Assembly: GCA_002389705.1 (NCBI GenBank)
Contig: DGQJ01000213.1
Location: forward strand, 6,859 to 23,149
Length of the DNA stretch: 16,291 nucleotides
Source of the DNA: Bacteroidales bacterium UBA4417
GTDB lineage: Bacteria > Bacteroidota > Bacteroidia > Bacteroidales > UBA4417
Direction of reading: 5' to 3'
Position 1 is the stretch's first letter. The number at the start of each line of letters is the position of its first letter. The notes beneath the pieces are model-generated. The model saw only the letters and a list, made by a program, of their open reading frames with translations. It was not told where the DNA came from and made no database searches. Of this stretch, positions 1 to 8,468 are shown in pieces. A program made the position numbers and the translations under genes.

Positions 1-25
1 TTAAACCATTTCTAATCTCTTTATC

Positions 26-1054
26 ATGAATTCATTTATTGGCATCATTCTGATTTCTCTGGGGAGTATATGTGCTGCCAGCTTTTACATTCCTTTTAAG
101 AGAGTAAAAGATTGGGCATGGGAATCATACTGGTTAACACAAGGAGTTGCTGCCTGGTTAATCGCACCATGGATATTTGCCCGGCTCACCATTCCGGCCG
201 GTGAATTACAGGCGATTATTAGTGAAACTCCAGGTCACACGTTGCTGCTTACCATGTTTTTTGGATTGCTTTGGGGTATTGGCGGATTAACCTTTGGATT
301 GAGCATCAGGTTTCTAGGTGTGGCTCTTGGGCAAAGTATCGCTTTAGGTCTTTGTGCTGCTTTTGGAACTCTGATTCCACCAGTTGTTGCCGGTACCGAT
401 CTTTTTGGCTCTGCAGCCGGATTACTGACTTTGCTTGGGGTAGCTTTATGCCTGGCTGGTATTATCATTATCGGTTACGCGGCATCACTTAAAAACAAAG
501 GATTATCGGAAAATGAACGGAAAGCAGCTGTAAAGGAATTCGCATTAAAGAAAGGCTTGTTGGTTGCAATACTGGCAGGTGCTATGAGTGCCAGTTTTAA
601 TTTTGGTTTCCAGGCTGGCCGCCCCATTGAGGTGATAGCTCAACAACATGGAACAGATCCGTTGTACCTTAAAAACGTAACCCTTATTTACATTTTGTTA
701 GGTGGTTTTATTACCAACTTTGTTTACTGTGTGCGGCTAAATTTTAAAAATAAAACATACAGAGATTATTTTTCATCGGCCTGTCCCAAAGTAATAAACA
801 ATGTTTCTTTCTCTTTCCTGGCAGGTCTTTTATGGTTTCTGCAATTCCAGTTCTATGGTATGGGATCAAGCAAACTGCCGCCCGCTATGGCAATTTTTGG
901 CTGGAGTATTTTAATGGCGCTAAATATTGCCATCAGCAACATATGGGGTATAGCACTTCATGAATGGAAAGGAAGCAATAAAAGAACTATGCTCATATTA
1001 TCGGGTGGAATCGCCCTGCTGATACTGTCAACTTTTGTCGTAGTACTTAACTAA
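26..1054 (+). CDS. rhaT: L-rhamnose/H+ symporter RhaT
   Basis: This inner-membrane permease imports L-rhamnose with a proton. The 342-residue length is close to the usual RhaT length of about 344. The N-terminus carries the family-like sequence AASFYIPFKRVKDWAWESYW (residues about 18-37), and around residue 95-117 there is a RhaT-type segment, RFLGVALGQSIALGLCAAFG, followed by TLIPP. About ten hydrophobic segments are spread over the whole protein, with a hydrophilic loop near residues 153-175 (KNKGLSENERKAAVKEF) in the middle, as in the drug/metabolite-transporter-like fold. The frame is intact and ends in TAA. The start is the first ATG, 25 bases from the window edge, so the promoter and any upstream partner are out of view. 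It is followed at 43 bases by a decayed isomerase gene and then by a broken rhamnosidase, which supports a rhamnose context. Family assignment is firm; transport of another 6-deoxyhexose cannot be excluded. Confidence 0.93.
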   Translation: MNSFIGIILISLGSICAASFYIPFKRVKDWAWESYWLTQGVAAWLIAPWIFARLTIPAGELQAIISETPGHTLLLTMFFGLLWGIGGLTFGLSIRFLGVALGQSIALGLCAAFGTLIPPVVAGTDLFGSAAGLLTLLGVALCLAGIIIIGYAASLKNKGLSENERKAAVKEFALKKGLLVAILAGAMSASFNFGFQAGRPIEVIAQQHGTDPLYLKNVTLIYILLGGFITNFVYCVRLNFKNKTYRDYFSSACPKVINNVSFSFLAGLLWFLQFQFYGMGSSKLPPAMAIFGWSILMALNIAISNIWGIALHEWKGSNKRTMLILSGGIALLILSTFVVVLN

Positions 1055-1097
1055 TTCATATGATTTCAATCAGATAGATAATGCCAGGCCATGTATC

Positions 1098-1699
1098 ATG
1101 AATAAAAGTAAACTGAATCATCAATCATATGCTATTGCAAAAGAGCAATTTGCAAATATTGGTGTAATTATAGATAAAGCAATTGAGCAGCTGGAACGGT
1201 TAAAAATCAGTTTGGGCAGCTGGCATACCGATGATGTAGACGGGTTTGGCCCCCCCGACTCAGAATTGGGTGGTGGAGGAATTCAGGTTACCGGAAATAT
1301 TCCCGGTAAAGCCATAACCATTGCTCATCTGAGACAGGATATTGAAAAAGTGCTTTCGTTGGTGACTGGCAGATTGCGTATTAATCTGCTTGCCATCTAT
1401 GGTGATTTTCAAAATGAAAAGGCTGGCCTCAACCAGATTGAAATTCAACATTTTCAGAGCTGGAACGACTGGACAAAAAATCTTAACCTGGGAATCGACT
1501 TTAATCTTACCTGTTTCTCGCATCCCTTTGATGGTGATGGCTTTACGCTTTCGAGTAAAAATGAAACCGAAAATTTGAGGTCGATCATGTTAAGCGATGC
1601 CGCAAAATTGCTGCTGAAATGGGAAAACAAATAGGCGAACCGGTTGTGTGTAACATGTGGATACCTGATGGATCAGAGGAACCTGCCTGTCCGCTTTAA
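1098..1699 (+). pseudogene. rhaA: L-rhamnose isomerase remnant (N-terminal half, frameshifted)
   Basis: An open frame runs from 1098 to 1634, but its last part reads nonsense; the family sequence continues in the next frame to a TAA at 1697-1699. The first frame shows clear RhaA signatures: YAIAKEQFANIGV near the start, GIQVTGNIPGKA, LRQDIEKVLSLVTGRLRINL, AIYGDF, HFQSWNDW and FSHP. From about 1574 the shifted frame reads FEVDHVKRCRKIAAEMGKQ, then IGEPVVCNMWIPDGSEEP, which matches the RhaA continuation. One missing base in the short A run at 1564-1566 would join them. Only about 200 of the usual roughly 420 residues exist, so the metal-binding half of this cytoplasmic aldose-ketose isomerase is gone. 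Positions usually conserved have also changed: GSW-H-TDDV stands where HCWQGDDV is typical, and NLLAIYGDF where NLHAIYGDF is typical. The gene therefore cannot encode a working isomerase. It lies between rhaT and the rhamnosidase; a working copy may exist elsewhere. Confidence 0.88.
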
Positions 1700-1738
1700 A
1701 ATGTAGAATCTTCGGCACTCATTTTCCAAATAATCGAA

Positions 1739-4130
1739 ATGAAAAAAGATATAATTGCCATGGGCAAACCCGTTAAGAAGTTTAGTTGGGTACACGCAAT
1801 AAATTTACGAGCGAGAAAGAGCCGGTTTAGAATCATTGTATTGTTATGCTTCTTTCTTATGGTGCTACTGGTAATTCACGCTCAGAAGCAGTGGCACGCA
1901 AACTGGATAATCGATCCTAACTCGGATAATGCTACCAACTCATGGTTCTGTTTTCGTAATGATTTTACCATTACAGATGTTCCTGTAAAGGCTATCGCGA
2001 AAATTGCTGCCGACAGCAAATACTGGCTCTGGATAAATGGCAAACCTGTTATTTTCGAAGGAGGACTTAAACGAGGTCCCAACCCAACTGATACCTATTA
2101 CGATGAGGTTAGAATTGCCGGATTTCTTGAAAAAGGGCATAATTCAATTTCTGTTCTGACCTGCTATTTTGGCAAGGGCGGCTTTTCGCATAACAGCAGT
2201 GGCAAAGCAGATCTCTTGTTTGAATGTATCGTTCCGGGTTCGGAAATTGTAAGTAATAGTTCGTGGAAAGTAAAACAGCACCCTGCTTTTGAAACCTGTG
2301 CTTTCCCAGTTCCAAATTTCAGGTTACCGGAGTCAAGCATACAGTTTTATGCACGACGCGATATAGGTTTCTGGCAGGATATGAATTTTGATGCAAGCTC
2401 ATGGCAAAATGCCCGCGAACTGGGCATTCCGCCGGTTTCGCCGTGGAATAATCTTATTCTCGGGCCCATTCCTCAATGGAAAAACTCCGGATTATTGCCT
2501 TATACCTCCCGGTTGAAATTCCCTTCCGAAAGTACGGGCGATACCATTCTGTGTGTACTTCCGGATAATTTACAGATAACGCCATTTTTAAAAGTAGATG
2601 CTACTGAAGATCAGCTAATTGAAATTCGTACGGATAATTTTTATGGCGGCAGTGAGCCCAATATAAGGGCTGAATATATAACGCGGAAAGGGATACAGGA
2701 ATACGAAAGTTACGGCTGGATGAACGGGAATAAGGTAAGATATCTCATTCCCAAAGGAGTTATTTTGCTTGATTTAAAGTTTCGCGAAACCGGTTTCGAT
2801 ACCGAATTTGCGGGAAACTTTACCAGTTCCGACGATTTTCTGAACCGGATTTGGGAGAAATCGAAACGCACGCTTTATGTAACTATGCGCGATAATTACA
2901 TGGATTGCCCCGATCGGGAATGTGCCCAGTGGTGGGGCGATGAGGTAAATGAAGGAGGAGAAGCATTTTATGCATTGTGTACTAAAAGTCATTTGCTTTT
3001 TCGCAAGGGTATGTATGAGCTTATTGGTTGGCAACGTGAGGACAGCACTTTGTTTTTGCCTGTTCCCTCGGCTAACTGGAATAATGAATTACCGTGCCAG
3101 ATGCTTAGTAGCATTGGTTACTACGGATTCTGGAATTACTATATAAACACTGCTGATTAACAAACCATAGCCGATCTGTACGGAGGAGTAAGAAAATACC
3201 TGAATCTCTGGAAACTAAATCCAAATGGTACTGTAATATTTCGTCATGGCGGATGGACCTGGGGTGATAATAAAGACCTGGAATTATTTTATAATGCCTT
3301 GTATTACATGGCATTAAAAGGAGCTGCAAATATGGCCGATGTTCTTCAAAAATCTGGTGACGCAAATGAATACAGGCAACTAATGGGTAAGGTTAAAGTC
3401 GGGTTTAATCAGAATTTCTGGACGGGAAAGGAATACCGGCATCCGGATTATAAGGGCAAAACCGATGACCGCAGCCTGGCGCTGGCTGTTGTTGCAGGCA
3501 TAGCAGGAAGTGACAAATACCCGGCACTTTTCGAAGTGTTCAAAAATGAAGAACATGCAAGTCCTTATATGGAAAAATATGTGCTCGAAGCTTTGTTTCA
3601 GATGGGATATGGAGATTATGCCATACAGCGCATGAAAAAAGAATTTGGTGATATGGTGAACAACCCTGAGTATACAACCATGTTCGAAGGTTGGGGCATT
3701 AAAGAAAAGGGATTTGGCGGTGGAACAACAAACCATGCGTGGAGTGGGGGAGCATTAACAATTCTTTCGCAATATCTGTGTGGTATTGCTCCCATTGACT
3801 CCGGAAATTCAAAATTCGAAAACATGCCCCATCCAGCTTCTGTTGAGCAGGCGACGGCAACAATGCTTTCGGTTAAAGGCGAAATAAAGAGTGCATTTAT
3901 AAACAGAACCAACAAATTTGACTTTTCTGTTTCTGTGCCCCAGGGAACCACTGCGGTTATCGGAGTGGCGGATGCAGGGTTTTCTTCAATTAAAGTTCAG
4001 GGGGGAAGAGGTATGGCGAAAAGGAAAATATACCGGTAAAGTAAAGAACATAGATTATATCGGGGTAACCGATGGTTTTATTCAGTTTAGCGCTACTCCG
4101 GGTAACTGGAACTTTGTTGCTGTAAAATAA
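1739..4130 (+). pseudogene. Secreted GH78-type alpha-L-rhamnosidase, broken by a stop and a frameshift
   Basis: The reconstructed product is about 796 residues, a normal size for a Bacteroidota alpha-L-rhamnosidase that releases terminal L-rhamnose from glycans. A basic stretch and hydrophobic segment (about residues 25-48, ending HAQ) form a signal peptide. A jelly-roll region follows, with YWLWINGKPV and GPNPTDTYYDEV. The (alpha/alpha)6 catalytic domain starts near residue 355 and holds MDCPDRECAQWWGD (D389, E394), GGWTWGDNKD, TTMFEGWG (E650, position of the family general base) and TTNHAWSGG (H666). A C-terminal beta domain ends the protein. The frame is interrupted by TAA at 3158-3160 (codon 474), after which the same frame continues with QTIADLYGGVRKYLNLW. 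At the six-G run 4000-4005 one extra G shifts the frame; removing it gives VQGEEVWRKGKYTGKV and continues to the TAA at 4128-4130. All catalytic residues survive, so decay is recent or the lesions are sequence errors. The start may be 1739 or the in-frame ATG at 1760. Confidence 0.9.
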
Positions 4131-4203
4131 CCGAACTTGAATTTTTCACTGGAAAAAATTAATCAGACCAAACAATAGATTTTAAGCTTTAACAGACCTG
4201 AAA

Positions 4204-5862
4204 ATGAATAAAAATATAATAGTTCTCATTTTTTTAATTTCTCATTATGCCGCGTTTGCCCAATACAAAGTTGATAGCATGTGTGGGGCAAGGGTCATCC
4301 TTGATAAAAACGGGAAACTGCTTTCGCGCTACGAGCCCCAAAAGCCCGGTGCCAGGTATGTAAAAGTTGTGGAACTGGCGGTTAATTTTTTGAAAAACTG
4401 CCCCGACAGCAAGGACAACAACCTTCCTTTGTATATTACCTATTGCTCCATGTACCGCGAAGGGAAAGGCGGGTTTTTGGGTTCCAGCTGGCCTCATTAC
4501 ACTATTGTAGTAAATGCCGGAATGGTTCAAAGCCTTGCCTTCGACTGGCGGAATTACAGCGGCGACGAATCCATGCTCGATATAGCCCGCAAAGGCCTCG
4601 ACCACCAGTTAAAGTATGGAACAACTCCTGCCAACTGGGAATGGGCTTCGGTTCAGTATGCCAGTTCGGAAGCCGGAAAAATTGTTTACGATGGAGCTTC
4701 TAAATTTGATACGGCAGTTACTGAAGTAAACATAGGACGTGGTGATGGATCGTATGCGCTTGAAGTAGATAAAATTGGTGAAATGGGAATTCATTATTTA
4801 AAGTTCTATCAGATAACCAATGAAAAAAAATACCTGGAGGCCGCAATTCAATGTGCCGATGCCCTGGCAAAACATGTGCGTAAAGGGAAAAATGATAATA
4901 AGGGAATTTATTGGCCGAAATTGGAAATCACCTCTCCATGGCCATTCAGAGTAAAAGCTGAAACAGGCGAGGTAATTGAAGAATACACCTCTCATGTGGT
5001 TGAAAATTTAAGACTCATTGACGAATTGCTTCGTATAAAAGATCGTGAAAAGTTACCTGCCGAAAAGGTTGCAGCCTATCAAAATGCTTCTGACATCGTT
5101 TGGTATTGGCTTTACACATCCGAAGGCCATGTTAAAACTTCGATTTGGAAAGGCTATTTTGAAGATATTCGCATTGATCCCATCAACCTGAATAGAGTAA
5201 ATAACAGCCCGATGGAATTTGCACGCTATTTAATAAAACATCCCCAACGCGATGCCAACATTACAACCACGGTTCCTGCATTAATCTGTTGGGTAAAAAA
5301 TACCTTCAGCGAACCTGGTATGACTGCAATTAATGAACAAACAGGTTGTTATCAGCCCATGGGTAGCCATACTGCACGCTACGCCTCCATCTGCGCTTTG
5401 TGGTACGAACGTACTGGTGATGAATGGTTTAAAGAAGAGGCTTTCGGAAATTTTAATCACGCTATCTACATGGCTGAACCTGATGGAGTAGTTCAAACCG
5501 GGCACAGCTGGGGATCCGAGATATGGTTTTCGGATGGTTATACCGATTATATCCGTCATTTTATGGAAGGGATCGCCGCATTTCCTGAATGGGTTCCGGT
5601 CGGAAATCACTTACTAAAATCTACATCAACTGTTCAGAAAATTAAGTACGAAACCAACAGGATTTCAATCACAACATTCGACAACCAATCCGAAGTAGTG
5701 TTACGGCTGTCTTCAGAACCAAAATCGGTCACGGTTTCAGGAAAATCATTAAGTCAGACGGACAAGGAAGGCCGTGACGGATTTGTATGGAAAACGCTTG
5801 ACAAAAGTGATGTGCTGAAACTGAAATATTCAAATGGCCAGTCAGTATTGATTAATCTGTAA
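4204..5862 (+). CDS. Exported (alpha/alpha)6-barrel protein, putative glycosidase of unassigned family
   Basis: The protein is 552 residues with a signal peptide (MNKNIIVLIFLISHYAAFA, cleaved before Q20), so it acts in the periplasm or on the surface. Residues about 40-465 look like a six-hairpin (alpha/alpha)6 barrel: repeated amphipathic helices such as DESMLDIARKGLDHQLKY, KKYLEAAIQCADALAKHVRK and ARYASICALWYERTGDEWF, separated by aromatic-rich loops (LGSSWPHYT, PANWEWASVQ, GIYWPKLE, HSWGSEIWFSDGYTDYIRHF). The last 85 residues are beta-rich and resemble a small C-terminal sandwich (VVLRLSSEPKSVTVSGKSL). The fold is shared by GH88/GH105 unsaturated glycuronidases, GH127-type and GH154-type enzymes and others, but I do not recognise a family signature, so reaction and substrate are open. 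It starts 73 bases after the broken rhamnosidase and ends 11 bases before the next gene, with which it is very probably co-transcribed. Confidence 0.75.
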   Translation: MNKNIIVLIFLISHYAAFAQYKVDSMCGARVILDKNGKLLSRYEPQKPGARYVKVVELAVNFLKNCPDSKDNNLPLYITYCSMYREGKGGFLGSSWPHYTIVVNAGMVQSLAFDWRNYSGDESMLDIARKGLDHQLKYGTTPANWEWASVQYASSEAGKIVYDGASKFDTAVTEVNIGRGDGSYALEVDKIGEMGIHYLKFYQITNEKKYLEAAIQCADALAKHVRKGKNDNKGIYWPKLEITSPWPFRVKAETGEVIEEYTSHVVENLRLIDELLRIKDREKLPAEKVAAYQNASDIVWYWLYTSEGHVKTSIWKGYFEDIRIDPINLNRVNNSPMEFARYLIKHPQRDANITTTVPALICWVKNTFSEPGMTAINEQTGCYQPMGSHTARYASICALWYERTGDEWFKEEAFGNFNHAIYMAEPDGVVQTGHSWGSEIWFSDGYTDYIRHFMEGIAAFPEWVPVGNHLLKSTSTVQKIKYETNRISITTFDNQSEVVLRLSSEPKSVTVSGKSLSQTDKEGRDGFVWKTLDKSDVLKLKYSNGQSVLINL

Positions 5863-5873
5863 AACCTAATAAA

Positions 5874-8405
5874 ATGAAAAACATTGTAGTCGTTCTGCTT
5901 TCTTTATTACTAGTAATGACCATTGCTGCTTTTGGTCAGTCAGATCATGAAGTTTTGGTCCTTCGACCTTCTAAAGTTATTCATCCGTTTGATGAAGTAA
6001 CAGCTTATTGTTCAGCTGATGGTTTTTTGACGGTAACCGATGCTGAAAACAAAGCCTATTTTAACTCAAAAACATCAAAACTCGTTGTTTTTAAAGCCGG
6101 TGGTGCTGCCGGAACGCACAAAATAACAGTTACCGACAAAAAAGGCAAAATCTTAGCTACTGCAACTTTTAACCTCCAGGCGCCAACGTCCATTCATGGT
6201 GGAGGAAAATACTCCGAACTTTTTGATATCCTGTATAAAGGCATGTTTGAGGCAGGCGGCAAAGGATATGAAGAAGTGAAGTGGAATAATAAGATATATA
6301 AAATGTATGTTTCCTGGGACCTGGATAATAGCAATGTAATGAATGGTATCCAGTATTTTCTTCCTTTTGGAAATGAATATACCGATTTGTTGAGGGAAGT
6401 GCAACGTAAAGACGGAATGATATGGAGTTTTGTGCGTGATGGTCATGACGGTTTTAAATATTATGAAACAGCCTATGACCCTATTGGCTTTTTTAAAAAT
6501 GATAAGGACTCATGGTTTGTTCGGCAGCCTGTTGATAATCATTCGGATTATAACTATGTAAACATGTTCTACAAACACTGGAGAGCCAGCGGCGACAACG
6601 AATGGATGAAAAAAACGATAGCTTCGGCAGCACTGGCACTTGATTATTGCTACAATGATTCCATCCGCTGGTCCAAGCGGTTTCAATTACTGAAGCGCCC
6701 GTATTGCATTGATTCGTGGGACTTCCAGGTAGAAGATGAGTACACTCCTGAGGCATCGATTAGCCCAACCATGGTTATAGTTCCGGGTAAAACCAAATAC
6801 GGTGTATTTTTTGGCGATAACACAGGATATTTTGAAGCTTGTAACCAACTTGCCGAAATGTACGATTTTGCCGGAGAGCCAGCAAAAGCTTCTGTTTATC
6901 GCAAACGCGGTGAACAAATTATGAAAAATCTTAACACTCTTTCGTGGAACGGGAATTTTTTCACCCATTTTATCGACGAAGATCCTGCGGTGAAACGCAA
7001 CCTGGGTGTGGATGAAAAATCGCAGATCGCCCAGGGAAATATGTATTCCATTAATCGTGGATTGCCCCACGAAATGAATGTTGCCATTATCAAAACATAT
7101 TTAAATCTGAAAAACACTTTACCAGCTGGTTCTCCCGGTGAATGGTATGCGATCTATCCTCCATTCGAAAAAGGATTTGGACCACATGGTGAAAAATGGC
7201 AATATATGAATGGTGGTGTTGCCGGACATGCCATTGGCGAACTGGCAAAAGGCGCTTACGAAAACGGGTATGAAGCCTATGGTTCTGATATTTTGAACCG
7301 CTTGCTCGAATTAGGCAAAAAATACAACAACAAAATTTATTTTTCCTATACAGGTTCTATTCCTCCACCACCGGCTGCTCCTGTTTTCAGGACTGTGGAT
7401 ATTTCGAAACAAGCCAATATGGATATTTTCGACCAGGGTGGAAAAGATGCTTTTACCTGGATGAATGTAAAAAACAATACAGGAAACGATCTGCGCAACA
7501 TCCCGGTGGGGAACCAGGTTTTTAACAATATTAATTTCCGGATAATAAATCCCGAAGAAAATCAGCGCAAATCTGTACTGGCGGTGTCGACCATGCCGGG
7601 ATATCCGCAGCAGCTTGAAGTGCCTGTTAATGATATGGCCGGTGCAGTTTACCTGCTACATTCATCGTCCGATATAAACCAGTCAATAGTTGCAGGTGGT
7701 ATCACTTTTATTTACACCGACGGAACTTATAAATCGAAATACATTCACAAAGAAGAGGATGTTACAAACTGGTGGTTTCCGAGTCTGAAGACAGACAGGG
7801 CAGGTGTTGCCTGGTGCGGCCCAAACCTGAAAAGTACCGAGGTGGGCGTTTGCTGGACGGCTATCGACAATCCAGATCCAACCAAAAAGATTGCAAAACT
7901 GCGTTTCAATGCCCCACTCGAAGGCGGAATTTATGCTGTTCTGGCAATAAGCCTGGCCGACAAGCCCCTATATATAAAACCTAAAGGCGAATCGTATGGC
8001 GGTCCCGATAACTGGGCCGCAGCTAATGGAATGTCGGCTTTGGTCGAAGGACTGGCAGGAGTGAAAAATACGGGTCTGGCTTTTGAAAATGCCAAACTTT
8101 CACCACGATGGACTTCAGCCGGCATTGATTCTGTGAATGTTACTGTAAATCTTGCTGCTTCAAACAGATATGTGTCTTATCAATACAAAAACAACCGTAA
8201 AGAAAATGAAATTAAAATGTCAGTTACCGGTAGCGGGAAAAACATTGATGCCCATGTTTTGCTTCCCGAAAATGTAAAAACGGTTAAATCGGTGACTATA
8301 AATAATAAGCCGGTGGAATTTACAATGTCGAAAATTGAAGGATCAGACTATGTGGATTTTAATCTTTCATTACCTCAGATACAGGATGTGGTGATAAAAT
8401 ATTAG
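5874..8405 (+). CDS. Large exported multidomain (alpha/alpha)6-barrel protein, putative glycosidase
   Basis: The protein is 843 residues. A signal peptide (MKNIVVVLLSLLLVMTIAAFG) precedes Q22. Residues about 22-103 form a beta-rich N-terminal domain. Residues about 105-490 resemble a six-hairpin glycosidase barrel, with SWDLDNSNVMNGIQYFLPFG, RRxxGMIW-like QRKDGMIWSFVRDGHDG, DNHSDYNYVNMFYKHW, RPYCIDSWDFQVEDEY and KWQYMNGGVAGHAIGELAKG; several acidic and Trp-rich loops could form a sugar site. A proline linker (SIPPPPAAP, about 495-503) leads to a galactose-binding-like domain (about 507-695) with the pattern NDLRNIPVGNQVFNNI, followed by VYLLHSSSD and DVTNWWFPSL, a module I know from other Bacteroidota glycosidases. 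A final beta domain (about 725-843) closes the protein. It is 11 bases after the previous gene, so the two may act on the same glycan. I cannot assign a GH family or a catalytic pair from sequence alone. Confidence 0.75.
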   Translation: MKNIVVVLLSLLLVMTIAAFGQSDHEVLVLRPSKVIHPFDEVTAYCSADGFLTVTDAENKAYFNSKTSKLVVFKAGGAAGTHKITVTDKKGKILATATFNLQAPTSIHGGGKYSELFDILYKGMFEAGGKGYEEVKWNNKIYKMYVSWDLDNSNVMNGIQYFLPFGNEYTDLLREVQRKDGMIWSFVRDGHDGFKYYETAYDPIGFFKNDKDSWFVRQPVDNHSDYNYVNMFYKHWRASGDNEWMKKTIASAALALDYCYNDSIRWSKRFQLLKRPYCIDSWDFQVEDEYTPEASISPTMVIVPGKTKYGVFFGDNTGYFEACNQLAEMYDFAGEPAKASVYRKRGEQIMKNLNTLSWNGNFFTHFIDEDPAVKRNLGVDEKSQIAQGNMYSINRGLPHEMNVAIIKTYLNLKNTLPAGSPGEWYAIYPPFEKGFGPHGEKWQYMNGGVAGHAIGELAKGAYENGYEAYGSDILNRLLELGKKYNNKIYFSYTGSIPPPPAAPVFRTVDISKQANMDIFDQGGKDAFTWMNVKNNTGNDLRNIPVGNQVFNNINFRIINPEENQRKSVLAVSTMPGYPQQLEVPVNDMAGAVYLLHSSSDINQSIVAGGITFIYTDGTYKSKYIHKEEDVTNWWFPSLKTDRAGVAWCGPNLKSTEVGVCWTAIDNPDPTKKIAKLRFNAPLEGGIYAVLAISLADKPLYIKPKGESYGGPDNWAAANGMSALVEGLAGVKNTGLAFENAKLSPRWTSAGIDSVNVTVNLAASNRYVSYQYKNNRKENEIKMSVTGSGKNIDAHVLLPENVKTVKSVTINNKPVEFTMSKIEGSDYVDFNLSLPQIQDVVIKY

Positions 8406-8468
8406 CGTAATGCTCATCAATTTCCAAAGTAATACCGAAACAAATCAATTGAATTAATTTGCGAACCC

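Noticed and set aside
4000..4040. Programmed ribosomal frameshift at the G run of the rhamnosidase
   Set aside because: There is no obvious slippery heptamer with a downstream structure, the family is not known to use one, and the same gene has a separate in-frame stop.
4139..4161. Short hairpin AATTTTT / AAAAATT after the rhamnosidase as a terminator
   Set aside because: The stem is only A-T pairs, and no T run follows on the + strand, so it is too weak to call.
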